In this document: positions 31,966 through 41,674 of the stretch, piece by piece
How positions within the stretch are numbered: position 1 is the first letter of the stretch
Layout of the letters: each line of letters begins with the position of its first letter
From: UBA10677 sp045654245
Lineage (GTDB): Bacteria > Bacillota > Clostridia > Christensenellales > Pumilibacteraceae
Reading direction: 5' to 3'
Assembly: GCA_045654245.1 (NCBI GenBank)
Contig: JAZOMX010000020.1
Span: 62,001 to 126,000, forward strand
DNA length: 64,000 bases
Notes under the pieces: model-generated
Told to the model about the DNA's origin: nothing
What the model saw: the letters and a program-made list of their open reading frames with translations, nothing else
Database searches by the model: none
Position numbers and translations under genes: made by a program

Positions 31966-32799
31966 TTATTCGTAAACGTCAATCGGACCGTCGGATACTC
32001 CGTCGTCGGGAGTAGGCGTATCGGTAGGAATTTCGGGAAGTACGGGAATTTCCACCTTGTCAAAACCTAGGTTCACCAAGAACTGCTCGCTCTTTTTTAC
32101 GCCCTTGCCGTATAAAAGTTTGTCGTAACCCTTATACACGAGCGACGCCGATTTTTTACCGATTAGGCTATCTTCAAAAGTCGAGGTATAAGCCTTCGCA
32201 AAACCGAATTTCATCGGGAAAATAGCAGTGGACATTATCAATAAAACGCAAACGATTGCGCATCCTCTAACTGCGCCCGTAAAGAAACCTACTATTCTAC
32301 CAAATCCGTGAGGCTTGCCGTGGACGAGGATTTTTTTGAGTATCCACGCCAAAATATGAGCAACGATACGAACGACTCCGTAAACTACGAAAGTTAGCAC
32401 GATTGCAAGCGTGTTTACAGCAAGGTTAATAGCGATAAACTGACCGTAAGTAAGTCCCCAAACTAAAGGTCCACCCATAAGCGTAAAACGCTTAATCATA
32501 GGCTTAACGAAAAGCCCGAGAGCACCGTTAACTACTGGAGGCTCAATTGCGGTAGCAACCTCTGCCGGTAGAGCCTTATAGTAAAGTTTATAAAGCGAAG
32601 TTTTTTCTCCGACCACTAGTTTTTTAACAAAACCAACGCTCATTACTTTATCCATCAGCGTATTCGCTATAAAGTAAGCAACGACGATTGCGACTACGAA
32701 ACAAACTAGTTTAATAATCGTTCTTGCCGTGCCTTTCCATAGACCAAACAACGCAAACAAAGCGATAATGGCAATAATGGCAACGTCAATATAGTTCAT
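31966..32799 (-). CDS. CvpA family membrane protein
   Basis: 277 residues. The CvpA N-terminal signature MNYIDVAIIAIIALFALFGLWKG-type start is visible (first 20 residues MNYIDVAIIAIIALFALFGL), with about four transmembrane helices spread to residue ~215 and a Pro/Thr/Asp-rich C-terminal tail. CvpA proteins are linked to colicin V production in E. coli and to envelope homeostasis elsewhere; the molecular role is unclear. Divergent from yyaC. Good site AAGGAG. Confidence 0.85.
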   Translation of the reverse strand: MNYIDVAIIAIIALFALFGLWKGTARTIIKLVCFVVAIVVAYFIANTLMDKVMSVGFVKKLVVGEKTSLYKLYYKALPAEVATAIEPPVVNGALGLFVKPMIKRFTLMGGPLVWGLTYGQFIAINLAVNTLAIVLTFVVYGVVRIVAHILAWILKKILVHGKPHGFGRIVGFFTGAVRGCAIVCVLLIMSTAIFPMKFGFAKAYTSTFEDSLIGKKSASLVYKGYDKLLYGKGVKKSEQFLVNLGFDKVEIPVLPEIPTDTPTPDDGVSDGPIDVYE

Positions 32800-32815
32800 T
32801 TTCTTCTCCTTTTAA

Positions 32816-32844
32816 GTGTAAAAATAAGCGGTTAGGCAATAATT
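32816..32844 (+). promoter_or_regulatory. candidate sigma-F promoter for yyaC, leaderless
   Basis: GTGTA (32816-32820), 14 bases, then GGCAATAATT (32835-32844), which fits the sigma-F -10 consensus GGnrAnAhTw at every position. The -35 differs at one base and the spacer is about one base short. The start would fall at or next to the ATG at 32850. Confidence 0.5.
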
Positions 32845-32849
32845 AGCGT

Positions 32850-33413
32850 ATGAATAACAATCTCTTGTCAAAAAGCATTGCCGATTTTTTCTCCAGCGAT
32901 ACTCTTTTGCCCGTAATTCTATGTATCGGCTCGGAAAAAGTAACGGGCGACGCTCTAGGTCCGATTACGGGCGAACTTCTAACGAATAAATACTCTCTAC
33001 CTTGTTTCGTTTACGGCACGCTAGGTAGTACCGTTACTGCGCTTAACGTGAGTAAAATCCTCTCGTTTATTCGCTCTCGCCACCCCAGTCGAAAAATCCT
33101 CGTAGTAGATTCGGGACTAGGTAACGAACACGCCGTAGGCAAAATTAGATGTTTTCCTGGCGGAATTAAGCCGGGGCAAGGCGTGGGCAAAAATCTTCCG
33201 ATAACGGGCGATTTTTCCGTCCTAGGTATCGTCGGTCTAAAAACGGAGGCTCATCTTATTTCCTCTTTTCCGCTAGGTATAATTTTTTCGCTTGCGGAAA
33301 GCATATCGAAAATAATTTTCGACGGGATAACTCTTCTGCAAAAACGGGGCAAAATAGAGCCTTCTCCACGATTACACTATAATAATAACACCTCTATATT
33401 AACGAACGACTAA
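32850..33413 (+). CDS. yyaC: spore protein YyaC (DUF1256, GPR-related fold)
   Basis: 187 residues. The family signature includes PVILCIGSEKVTGDALGPIT, VYGTLGSTVTALN, VVDSGLGNEHAVG and GGIKPGQGVGKNLPITGDFS. YyaC is a forespore-expressed protein related to the spore protease GPR, without established activity. The sigma-F-like promoter directly upstream fits its known expression compartment in Bacillus. No ribosome binding site is present, so a leaderless transcript is predicted. Ends at a bidirectional terminator. Confidence 0.92.
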   Translation: MNNNLLSKSIADFFSSDTLLPVILCIGSEKVTGDALGPITGELLTNKYSLPCFVYGTLGSTVTALNVSKILSFIRSRHPSRKILVVDSGLGNEHAVGKIRCFPGGIKPGQGVGKNLPITGDFSVLGIVGLKTEAHLISSFPLGIIFSLAESISKIIFDGITLLQKRGKIEPSPRLHYNNNTSILTND

Positions 33414-33433
33414 ACGAAGATTAAAATCAGATT

Positions 33434-33469
33434 AAAAAAGTAGGTCTTTTACTTTCGACCTACTTTTTT
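33434..33469. terminator. bidirectional intrinsic terminator
   Basis: Arms AAAAAAGTAGGTC (33434-33446) and GACCTACTTTTTT (33457-33469), between convergent yyaC and the HAD gene. Confidence 0.9.
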
Positions 33470-33474
33470 CTACA

Positions 33475-34257
33475 TTATTCGTCCCAATGTGCGATTGATG
33501 GGAGGATTACGTCTATTTTTTGTCCCGTTTTAGCAAGTTCTTCCATAGTGCCCTCGCCCGAGAGAACGAAAATGGAAACGAACCCGTTGTTGATTGCAAA
33601 CTGCATATCGGTAGAAAGTCTATCGCCTACCATTGCAATTTCGTGAGGCTCAAGTCCTAGTAAACGCTGTATGCTCTCGCCTATCGGACGAAACGGCTTT
33701 CCGCAAACGAGCAACGGCGACACTCCCGTCGATTTTTCAATAAGCGCAATAAACGAACCAACGTCGGGCTTAAAGCCTCTCGCCGTAGGACAGTTGATAT
33801 CGGGGTGAGTCGCTATGTAAGGCACGCCCTCGCGAATAAGGTCACATAATTCGGTCAATTCGTCGTAATCGAAAGTCGTGTGGAATCCAAGCACGATAAG
33901 GTCGGGATTTTCATCACCGCCGACGGGGTTAATTCCCGACTCACGGAACTCACGCTTTAATTTTTCGTTACCAAAAAGATAAATTCGCTTGCCTGCGTAA
34001 TGCGTTTGCAAATATTCCACCGTAGCGTTTCCCGAAGTAAAAACGTCGTCCTCGGTTACGGTAAAGCCGAGTTTTGACAAACGCACGGCGTAATCGGTAC
34101 GAGACGCCGAACTATTGTTCGTTAAGAACATTGCTCTACATCTGTCGTTCATACGCTTAACGGCGTCAAGCGCACCGTCGATTAGGTTATTATCTAGATA
34201 AATCGTGCCGTCCATATCAAGCAAAAAGCATTTTACTCGTGCAATCTTTTCGTTCAT
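33475..34257 (-). CDS. HAD-IIA family sugar-phosphatase (NagD-like)
   Basis: 260 residues from the ATG at 34257, which has GGAG at six bases and overlaps the stop of the upstream gene (ATGA). HAD motif I FLLDMDGTIYLDN, motif II FLTNNSS, the cap and Lys motif (VCGKPFRP) and motif III MVGDRLSTDMQFA are present. NagD-type enzymes dephosphorylate sugar phosphates or nucleotides such as UMP. Translational coupling to the 34254-35327 gene suggests a shared pathway. Confidence 0.92.
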   Translation of the reverse strand: MNEKIARVKCFLLDMDGTIYLDNNLIDGALDAVKRMNDRCRAMFLTNNSSASRTDYAVRLSKLGFTVTEDDVFTSGNATVEYLQTHYAGKRIYLFGNEKLKREFRESGINPVGGDENPDLIVLGFHTTFDYDELTELCDLIREGVPYIATHPDINCPTARGFKPDVGSFIALIEKSTGVSPLLVCGKPFRPIGESIQRLLGLEPHEIAMVGDRLSTDMQFAINNGFVSIFVLSGEGTMEELAKTGQKIDVILPSIAHWDE

Positions 34258-35327
34258 TTTCTTCTCCATTTGTTTTTCAAATAACGGTCGGATAATCCTA
34301 GCGCTTTAATCACGCCAAGCAGACCACAATTTTTCGTCAGTTCAGGAGCAAGCGCAAGCCCTAGCGCAAAGTTCGCTTCCCCTAGGTATTTATTATAAAA
34401 AAATCCTTTGTCTTTGTAAAGTCTTTTAAGTATGTAAAAGGCAAAATTAAGCGTTTTTTCGCACGCAACTGCACTTTTTAACAGTTCGTAACGCCTTTCG
34501 TTAATACAGTATATCCACCTATCAAGCCTTTCTTTCGAGATATATTCTTGCTCGGGTATTACCGAAAATAATGAAACGCCCAGCGCCGTATAAAGAGCGT
34601 CTAATCTATCGTTTTGATTAGGCACGGAAAAAGAACGAACGGGCATGTAACGCAAAAAAGCAACGCTCGCTCGCATTGAAATAAGCGCGCTAACGAGCAA
34701 GTTATCCAACTCCGTTTTACCTAACGCCTTGGCTATTCCGACTGCGCTACTATCACGCAAAAGTTCTCCGTTTCCGCTCTTAAAAATTTCTTCCATAACG
34801 GAAAAAAGTAACCTTGCCGTAATTTTCTTTTCGCTGAGCAAACGGAAAACAATATCCGCAATTTTCGTTTTTTCCACCGCCTCGGTTTCGCCTAAAGCCT
34901 CCAACACGGAGCGGTCAAACGAGGCGCAAAGCAGAGAACAAATCTTTCCAAAAGCCCTCGCTATTCCCTTTTCATCCTCGCTTAAATACTTATAGTCGCA
35001 CGCTAACACTTTGGGATTGCTAGAAAATTCTTCGGCGCAATCGGGCGAAAGAACAATGCTGATAAGCGGTAGAGCGTATTTTTTAGCGATACGAGTAGAA
35101 AGTCTATTCTCGCCCACTCCTATTACCGCTTTTACGCCCTCTTCTATCTCGACTTCGCCCTTAAACGAAACGACGACTTTACACAAGAAAAACTTGCTTA
35201 ACTCTCTCACGATATTTTTGTCCGCGCCCTCGCCTAAAACGGCTAACACGCTCGAACGAAATGGTACAAACGCCTCTATTTCACTTGGAAGATTAGCAAA
35301 CGCTCCCTCGCCTTTTAACACCGTCAT
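34254..35327 (-). CDS. diverged dehydroquinate-synthase-like/glycerol-1-phosphate-dehydrogenase-like protein
   Basis: 357 residues. The segment AVIGVGENRLSTRIAKKYAL (about 67-86) followed by PLISIVLSPDCAEE resembles the NAD-binding loop of G1P dehydrogenase/AraM and other DHQS-like enzymes (normally GxGGGxxxDxxK then P-hydrophobic-PTxxS). The C-terminal half is all-helical, also as in that fold. The usual Asp after the Gly-rich loop is replaced and the whole protein has no histidine, so the zinc or iron site of active relatives cannot be present. It is likely a non-catalytic homologue, or this similarity is only local. Overlaps the HAD phosphatase gene. Confidence 0.6.
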   Translation of the reverse strand: MTVLKGEGAFANLPSEIEAFVPFRSSVLAVLGEGADKNIVRELSKFFLCKVVVSFKGEVEIEEGVKAVIGVGENRLSTRIAKKYALPLISIVLSPDCAEEFSSNPKVLACDYKYLSEDEKGIARAFGKICSLLCASFDRSVLEALGETEAVEKTKIADIVFRLLSEKKITARLLFSVMEEIFKSGNGELLRDSSAVGIAKALGKTELDNLLVSALISMRASVAFLRYMPVRSFSVPNQNDRLDALYTALGVSLFSVIPEQEYISKERLDRWIYCINERRYELLKSAVACEKTLNFAFYILKRLYKDKGFFYNKYLGEANFALGLALAPELTKNCGLLGVIKALGLSDRYLKNKWRRK

Positions 35328-35438
35328 ATTCTCTCTCCGTTTTCTTTTGATTATATAATGGAAAAAAGAGAATATTTTCCGCTCTTTTGTAGAATAAATT
35401 ACATTATTGTAACACTACGAGCAATTACAAAGCAGAAA

Positions 35439-35467
35439 AAAAGACGAGTTAATCTAACTCGTCTTTT
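35439..35467 (-). terminator. intrinsic terminator after the foldase gene
   Basis: Arms AAAAGACGAGTT (35439-35450) and AACTCGTCTTTT (35456-35467), loop AATCT, followed on the minus strand by a T run. Confidence 0.88.
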
Positions 35468-35475
35468 CGTATTTA

Positions 35476-37323
35476 TTATTTCGATTCTTTAAGGTCAGCG
35501 TAAACGCTTTCGTGTCTAGTGATAATCTTCTTAATGGTTTGATAGTTACCGATTTTCTCGTTTTGCCATACCGCAAACACTTGATTAATTTTGTTAGCAA
35601 GTTTTTCTGCACGCAAATGCTCGTACAAAGTTTCGGTGGAAGAATAAGAAATGTAATCATCAAGACCAACGGTAAGTCCACCGGAGGGGATAACCTTGGA
35701 TAGGAACAAAATATGAACGCCGTAATCAGTTGTTACCGGCTCGGAAACTGCTCCTTCCACTCCAGCCTCGTAAAGTTCTTTAGCGGCGCGAGAGAACTCT
35801 TCCATATACTTGGTGTCGTAGTTGTCGCCCGTAGTTACCTTAACGGCATAACCGAGTTCGTTATTAAAGATACCCTCGTCGGTATTATACTTATAAATAA
35901 GTTTATCGAAAGTCTTTGCTTGTTCCGTTGCGTTACCTACGACCTTTGCCATTTCCGTAGTGATATCCGCGTAGATTTGCTGAATAGTAACGGGTTTGCC
36001 GTAATTCTCGCCGTCACGATGCTCGAACCCAGTTACGGCATTACCGAGAGCCTCTTTCTTAGCCTTGATTGCATCTGCGCCTGCTACCGTACCTTGCTGA
36101 GCCTTGTAGTTAGAAAGTTCAGTCGCCTGAGCGTCGGAGAAAGGAACGAGGATATGTTTTACGTAGAAGTAACTTCCGTTGGGATAATAAACGAGGTGAT
36201 GATTATTGCCTGCGGACATATCAGCCTCAAAAGATGCGCTCGAAGAATATTTTTGGCGTTGCTCGCCTAAAAGCAATTCGTATTGAGCCTCAACTTCAGC
36301 CTTGGTTACGTCAACGCTGTTAGTTACGTACTCTTGGAGAAGTTGAATTTTAATGCTCTCACGATACTCGTCGCCAACGAAGTAAGCCATAACTTTGGAA
36401 GTGCCTAGCGCAGGATAGATATAAGGTAATCCCTTTTCGTCGCCGATTGCGTTAAGCGCGTTAATGTCAGCGTAGTATTCTTTCTTTGCCTTATCGCTAA
36501 TACGATAGTCCTCGTCAACCGTAGTCTTAAGGTACGCCATAAAGCGTCTCATAGCCTCAAGTTCGAGCGATTTAATTTCGTCGTTACCGTACAAACCGGG
36601 ATAACGAAGAGTATCGGGCGCCCAAACGGGTTCGTTTGCTAGGTCGTAACGAGTAATAATCGTAACGAGTTTTTCATCAGAGTAACTTGCGTTCTTCTCG
36701 TAAAGAGCGTTCAAAGCATCACCCTCGAGCGTTCCTTTGGTGAGTTCGTTTACTTTCTCAAGGAGCATTTCTCTCGACCAAGAATCGTAAAGTCCCTCTT
36801 CCTTTTCTTCGTAAACGGGGTAAGTCGTTTCCGCAGAAGGCGTAGTCTCTGCTACCGAACTTTGGTCAGCAGTCTGATAACCGTGCTCGGTAAGAATATC
36901 GTTTCTAAGCGACGCTAGTTTGCCGTCAACGAAAGAATAAACGCTTTGAAGAACGAGATTTTCCTCGTATTGCGAGAAAATCATATTGCCAAAATGTAGT
37001 TGCGCCTCTGCCTCGCTCAAGAGAAGTTCTCTTGCAACTAGTTGGTCAACGCAGTAATCCACGGCATCCTCAATCGTATAACCGTTCTCGTTTACGAGCG
37101 TTGCGCCTACTTGATTAAAGTAAGTAGCAATATCGTACTTATAAATCTTCTTCTCAGGAGCGGTATAAGGCGTAGTGCCTGCACCACCGTCAATCGTAAC
37201 GGAATCAATCGTTACCGCAACTTGCTTGTAGTCTCTCTCGAAATCGTACTCAAACAAAGCGCATCCCGTACAGAGAAACACACTCATCAAAACTGAAATA
37301 ATTATTCCTATAATTTTACGCAT
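35476..37323 (-). CDS. PpiC-type peptidyl-prolyl isomerase/foldase lipoprotein (PrsA/SurA-like)
   Basis: 615 residues from the ATG at 37323 with GAGG six bases upstream. The signal peptide ends in lipobox LCTGC. A long SurA-N-like helical region is followed by a parvulin domain seen in YFYVKHILVPFSDAQA, GIFNNELGYAVKVT and VTTDYGVHILFLSKV, with a large insertion between the first two parts. It assists folding of exported proteins at the outer face of the membrane. Downstream of mfd, as in many Clostridia. Unusually long for PrsA (about 300). Confidence 0.87.
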   Translation of the reverse strand: MRKIIGIIISVLMSVFLCTGCALFEYDFERDYKQVAVTIDSVTIDGGAGTTPYTAPEKKIYKYDIATYFNQVGATLVNENGYTIEDAVDYCVDQLVARELLLSEAEAQLHFGNMIFSQYEENLVLQSVYSFVDGKLASLRNDILTEHGYQTADQSSVAETTPSAETTYPVYEEKEEGLYDSWSREMLLEKVNELTKGTLEGDALNALYEKNASYSDEKLVTIITRYDLANEPVWAPDTLRYPGLYGNDEIKSLELEAMRRFMAYLKTTVDEDYRISDKAKKEYYADINALNAIGDEKGLPYIYPALGTSKVMAYFVGDEYRESIKIQLLQEYVTNSVDVTKAEVEAQYELLLGEQRQKYSSSASFEADMSAGNNHHLVYYPNGSYFYVKHILVPFSDAQATELSNYKAQQGTVAGADAIKAKKEALGNAVTGFEHRDGENYGKPVTIQQIYADITTEMAKVVGNATEQAKTFDKLIYKYNTDEGIFNNELGYAVKVTTGDNYDTKYMEEFSRAAKELYEAGVEGAVSEPVTTDYGVHILFLSKVIPSGGLTVGLDDYISYSSTETLYEHLRAEKLANKINQVFAVWQNEKIGNYQTIKKIITRHESVYADLKESK

Positions 37324-37408
37324 ATTCATCCTCGTTTAGAAATTTTAAGCGAATTATTACAAATAGCCGATTTTCATTATACTATTATTTGCAAAAAAAA
37401 TCAATCGT

Positions 37409-40400
37409 TTAACGCTTTAATTTGTGACAATTAAGTAAAAATTTGAGCATTTTTGCTCCACTAGGGAACTTAATGCGAGGCGGAGCGTCAAACGACAGTC
37501 GTCCACCCTCTTTTATAGCCTCGGCGTTGACTGCGCTATCTATATCGATAATCTTTGAAAAACCTACCGCAAAATCCCCTCGCTTAAGCGTTACCGTTTC
37601 CGCTCCGATTGCGCCCGCTAAGTTCTTAATAAGCGCCACGTCAACCAAATTCTTAACGCTATCGGGAACGGGACCGTAAATATCCGTCATATCGGCAAGC
37701 ACGCTTTCTCGCTCGATAAGAGTGCTTATCTTTGCAATCCTAGAATATATCCGCAATCTCCAGTCCTTATCGGGAATATAACCGTCGGGAATAAACAAGG
37801 CGTAGTCGGCAATTACCCTAACTTCCTTTCTGTCGCTTTGTTTTTCTCCCTTCAATTCACTTACCGCACTAGAGAGAAGTTTACAGTACATATCGTATCC
37901 AACTTTCTCCATATGCCCGTGCTGTTGCGCACCGAGCACCGAACCCGCTCCCCTTATTTCAAGGTCGCGCATCGCTATTTTAAATCCGCTACCAAACTCT
38001 GTAAACTGCGTGATTGCGTCCAGTCTTTTATACGCCGTCTCGGTAAGCGTTTTGCGCCCGTCGAAAGTAAAGTAAACGTAGGCTAGGCGATTACTTCTGC
38101 CCACTCGTCCACGCAATTGATAAAGTTGCGACAAACCTAGTTTATCGGCGTCCACAACAACCATAGTGTTCGCCCTTGGAATATCTATTCCGTTTTCGAT
38201 AATCGTTGACGAAATCATTACGTCGTACTCGCCCGAAACGAACTGTTCTACTCTCTTTTCGAGTTTGCTCTCTTCCATTTGTCCGTGAGCATAAATCACT
38301 TTCGCATCAGGCAAAAGCGCTTGAATACGAGAGGCAAATTCGGGCATATTTATAACCTTGTTATACACGATAAACGCCTGACCGCCCCTGTTTAGTTCAC
38401 GGTTAACGGCGTCAACTAGCAAAGTATCGCTATACTCGGAAACGTAGGTTTGGACTGGTATTCTCGAGGTTGGTGGCGTATCGAGTATGCTAATATCCCT
38501 AATACCCACTAGCGACATATGTAGCGTTCTCGGAATAGGCGTTGCCGAAAGCGTAAGCACGTTCACTTCGTTTTTAAGTTCTTTGATTTTTTCTTTGTCG
38601 GCAACGCCAAACCGCTGTTCTTCGTCTAGAATAAGCAAGCCTAAATCGGCAAATCCCACGTCTTTAGATAGTAGTCTATGCGTTCCAACCACTATATCTA
38701 CTTTACCCGCTTTTAGCATAGCCGTAGTCTTTTCCGTCTCTGCTCTGCTGTCGAAACGGGTAAGCGAACGCACGATTACACCAAACGGTTCCATACGCTT
38801 TTTTACCGTCTCAAAGTGTTGTTTCGCCAGGATTGTCGTGGGCGAAAGAAAAGCAACTTGTTTGCCCTCGGCGATTACTTTGAACGCTATACGAAGAGCA
38901 ACTTCAGTCTTGCCGTAACCAACGTCACCACAAAGCAATCTATCCATAATCTTACCTTTTTTAAGGTCGGATAGTCCGTCCTCAATTGCGGTAAGTTGGT
39001 CGTCCGTTTCGGCAAACTCAAAACTGTCCTCAAAATCTTTGAGTAGTCCGTCGTCCTCGCTATATCTATAACCTTTTCCTTCCAGTCTTTTTCCGTAAAG
39101 TTCGACTAAGTTTACGGCAAGTTCGGTAACCGCCTTTTTAACCTTTTCCTTTACCCTCGCAAAATCTTTACCGCCGATTTTAGATAGAGTTGGAGTCGCC
39201 TCGCCCGCCGAATATTTTGACAACGAATCGAGGTTCTCGACGGGAACGTAAAGTTCGTCCTCGCCCGCATATTTTACTAGTGCGTAGTCTCGCATAAGCC
39301 CGTCGATTTCTACTTTAACTATGCCCTCGAAACGGCCTATGCCGTGAAATTCGTGCACGACGTAGTCGCCTTGTTCGGGCTGAACGAAAACGTCTTTTTT
39401 GCTACGCTTGATTTGTTTTTTTACTTGCTTGTAAACGAGGTCGTTCTCGCCTATTACGGCAACCTTTTCTTGTTCAAAAATCGCACCGTTCTTTACCGAA
39501 AAAGGCACTCTGTTAAGGGCGTTTTCATACCCCTTTTTAACGAAAATATCACGCTCGCGAAGATAGTCGAACACGAACTTATAACGCTCGTCGTCGCCTA
39601 GCGCAAAATACACCTTAAAACCTTTCCGCTCAAGTTCGGCTAGGTCGCTATCAATACCCGTAATTTGTTTATAATACGGGTTTATAGGTTTAATCTTAAA
39701 GTCGAAAACCGCAGTAGGCGCAAATATTCTATTCGCCGACATAAGGTTATGGAAAGCAATTTTTTTGCACTTAAAAGCAAATGCTTTTTCCAAAGGCAAA
39801 ATATGTTCTATGCTTTTTCGTACCGTTTCGCCTTGCTCAAGCATAGATTTATATCTGTTTTCAGTCTCCGTAATAGTTACTACGGCGTTATCGTAGAGGT
39901 GTTTCGCCTCGTCGAAAATCACGCCACTAGGGCGAGCAAACTCAAAAAGCGTTTCCGTTTCACAGTACGGAAGAAGATATAACATAGACAACGAATTATC
40001 TAGTCCGGTAAGTTTTGCCGTAAGCGTACTTACTAAACTTTCTAGTTTCGCCTTTTTATCGGGCGATAGTTTGCTAGTCGAAAGTTCGTTAGATAAAGAT
40101 TTTGCAATCTCGTTAGCCTCGTGCTCCGTTACGAAAAATTCGGTTACGGGCGCAACCGCAACGCTAGAAATTTTTTCGCTCGAAGTGTGATTATCAAGCG
40201 AAATTACGCGAATACTTTCTATTTCGTCGCCAAAAAACTCGATTCGCACGGGCGTTTCGCTCGCTATTGACCAAATATCAAGGATATCGCCACGGAGCGA
40301 AAACCGACCTAAGTCACTGATTTGCGCCTCTCTACGATAGCCTGCGCAAATCAGTTTTTCACAAACCTTACCAAGGTCGTAAGTTTTGCCAGTCTCAAGC

Positions 40401-40810
40401 GTAAAACAGCCCTCTAAAAACTTTTCGCGCTTAGGGTAAACTTGCATAATCGCGCTAACGGGACAAACGGCGAACCTTGCTTTTCCCGTTGCGATTTCGT
40501 GCATTGATTTTAGCCGAGTAATAATATTTTCGCCGGCAAAAGAGTCACGGTAAGATAGCGTATCGTCTCTACCCGGGAGCAAAACGGTACTATCTACCAC
40601 GCTTTTTAGTCTTTCGTAAAACTCGCGCGCTTGATAAAAATCGGGAGTAACGACGAGCGTTACGCCCTCGCTTTCTAAAACCGAAACGACGAGCGGTTTT
40701 GCGTTTTTATCTAGCCCAAAAGCCGAGATATTTTTCATATCCCGGTAGGAATCGGCTAGTTTAATCACGGAGCCAAAGCCGTTATTAAAGATTTGAGTTA
40801 GTTCTGACAA
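37409..40810 (-). CDS. mfd: transcription-repair coupling factor Mfd
   Basis: 1133 residues, normal length. UvrB-homology N-terminal modules, then the RNA-polymerase-interacting domain (DYVVHEFHGIGRFEGIVKVE, about 485-560), helicase motifs LLCGDVGYGKTEVALRI (Walker A), LILDEEQRFGV (Walker B), LTLSATPIPRTL and QLRGRVGRSNR, and a C-terminal TRCF domain. It removes stalled RNA polymerase at lesions and recruits UvrA. The start is a TTG at 40810 with AAGG six bases upstream; no good ATG exists near. Downstream of pth. Confidence 0.96.
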   Translation of the reverse strand: MSELTQIFNNGFGSVIKLADSYRDMKNISAFGLDKNAKPLVVSVLESEGVTLVVTPDFYQAREFYERLKSVVDSTVLLPGRDDTLSYRDSFAGENIITRLKSMHEIATGKARFAVCPVSAIMQVYPKREKFLEGCFTLETGKTYDLGKVCEKLICAGYRREAQISDLGRFSLRGDILDIWSIASETPVRIEFFGDEIESIRVISLDNHTSSEKISSVAVAPVTEFFVTEHEANEIAKSLSNELSTSKLSPDKKAKLESLVSTLTAKLTGLDNSLSMLYLLPYCETETLFEFARPSGVIFDEAKHLYDNAVVTITETENRYKSMLEQGETVRKSIEHILPLEKAFAFKCKKIAFHNLMSANRIFAPTAVFDFKIKPINPYYKQITGIDSDLAELERKGFKVYFALGDDERYKFVFDYLRERDIFVKKGYENALNRVPFSVKNGAIFEQEKVAVIGENDLVYKQVKKQIKRSKKDVFVQPEQGDYVVHEFHGIGRFEGIVKVEIDGLMRDYALVKYAGEDELYVPVENLDSLSKYSAGEATPTLSKIGGKDFARVKEKVKKAVTELAVNLVELYGKRLEGKGYRYSEDDGLLKDFEDSFEFAETDDQLTAIEDGLSDLKKGKIMDRLLCGDVGYGKTEVALRIAFKVIAEGKQVAFLSPTTILAKQHFETVKKRMEPFGVIVRSLTRFDSRAETEKTTAMLKAGKVDIVVGTHRLLSKDVGFADLGLLILDEEQRFGVADKEKIKELKNEVNVLTLSATPIPRTLHMSLVGIRDISILDTPPTSRIPVQTYVSEYSDTLLVDAVNRELNRGGQAFIVYNKVINMPEFASRIQALLPDAKVIYAHGQMEESKLEKRVEQFVSGEYDVMISSTIIENGIDIPRANTMVVVDADKLGLSQLYQLRGRVGRSNRLAYVYFTFDGRKTLTETAYKRLDAITQFTEFGSGFKIAMRDLEIRGAGSVLGAQQHGHMEKVGYDMYCKLLSSAVSELKGEKQSDRKEVRVIADYALFIPDGYIPDKDWRLRIYSRIAKISTLIERESVLADMTDIYGPVPDSVKNLVDVALIKNLAGAIGAETVTLKRGDFAVGFSKIIDIDSAVNAEAIKEGGRLSFDAPPRIKFPSGAKMLKFLLNCHKLKR

Positions 40811-40855
40811 ATGAGCCTTTAAGCGGAAAATATAATTTTTTGGTACTTTTCCGCG

Positions 40856-41386
40856 TTATTTACTCTGTATAAATTTAATCGCCTCGTCACTCGCCACTTC
40901 GAACGCGTCGAACAGCGTTTGGCGTTCCGCTTTGGGAACGGTGGCAAGCACGTAGTCAACGAGGGGTACTCGCTCGGGGACGGGACCTATTCCTATACGG
41001 ATACGGGCAAATTCCGTCGAACCTATTTCGGCAATAATATTCCGCATACCGTTATGCGTACCGGCACTACCCTTTGGGCGAACTCTTACCGTGCCTTTTG
41101 GAATATCGATATCGTCGTAGATGACTACGAGGTCGGATAGCGTAGCGTTATTCTTCTTAAGAAGTTGCTTTACCGCAACGCCCGAAAGGTTCATATAGGT
41201 AAGAGGTTTTGCAAGTACGATTTTCTCGCCACCGATAAAGCCGACTGCAACCATAGCGTCGCACTCTTTTTTGTCGAATTTAAGCGACAGTTTATCGGCG
41301 AGTCGTTCCACGGCAAGAAAGCCCATATTGTGAAAAGTATAGGCGTACTTATCGCCGTAGTTTCCTAGTCCAACGACTATTTTCAT
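40856..41386 (-). CDS. pth: peptidyl-tRNA hydrolase
   Basis: 176 residues. MKIVVGLGNYGDKYAYTFHN with the catalytic His in the YxxTxHNxG motif, KPLTYMNLSGVAV, YDDIDIPKGTVRVRPKGSAG and GTHNGMRNI. It recycles peptidyl-tRNAs dropped by ribosomes. The start overlaps the DUF1858 stop (TAATG), so translation is coupled. pth-mfd order matches Bacillus spoVC-mfd. Confidence 0.97.
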   Translation of the reverse strand: MKIVVGLGNYGDKYAYTFHNMGFLAVERLADKLSLKFDKKECDAMVAVGFIGGEKIVLAKPLTYMNLSGVAVKQLLKKNNATLSDLVVIYDDIDIPKGTVRVRPKGSAGTHNGMRNIIAEIGSTEFARIRIGIGPVPERVPLVDYVLATVPKAERQTLFDAFEVASDEAIKFIQSK

Positions 41387-41592
41387 TATTTGTTAGCGTC
41401 GTTAAACTCGTTAAGACGACGGAGCATTTCGTTGATATCAACGCCGTGAGCCTCCGCAGCCTGCTCTACGGTTTCGCCTCTAGAGATGGGGCAACCGAGA
41501 CAATGCATACCGAACTCGAAAAATACGGGAGCAATCTCGGGGTTGATTTGCAATACTTCGTAAATGGTCATATCTTTAGTGATGTCGTTCAT
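41386..41592 (-). CDS. DUF1858 domain-containing protein
   Basis: 68 residues. The DUF1858 motif has Cys 31 and 34 in FGMHCLGCPIS. These small proteins have a CxxC thought to bind metal or act in redox or Fe-S contexts; function unknown. First gene of the DUF1858-pth-mfd-foldase group, behind a full-consensus promoter. Confidence 0.92.
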   Translation of the reverse strand: MNDITKDMTIYEVLQINPEIAPVFFEFGMHCLGCPISRGETVEQAAEAHGVDINEMLRRLNEFNDANK

Positions 41593-41622
41593 AATCGTTT
41601 CTCCTTTTTAATTTACTCTACT

Positions 41623-41651
41623 ATTATAATTGCCATTAGCGGTTTTGTCAA
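41623..41651 (-). promoter_or_regulatory. full-consensus sigma-A promoter for DUF1858-pth-mfd
   Basis: Minus strand: -35 TTGACA (41651-41646), 17-base spacer, -10 TATAAT (41628-41623), 30 bases before the ATG. Confidence 0.88.
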
Positions 41652-41674
41652 CAAAAAAGGCATAATTTATACCT

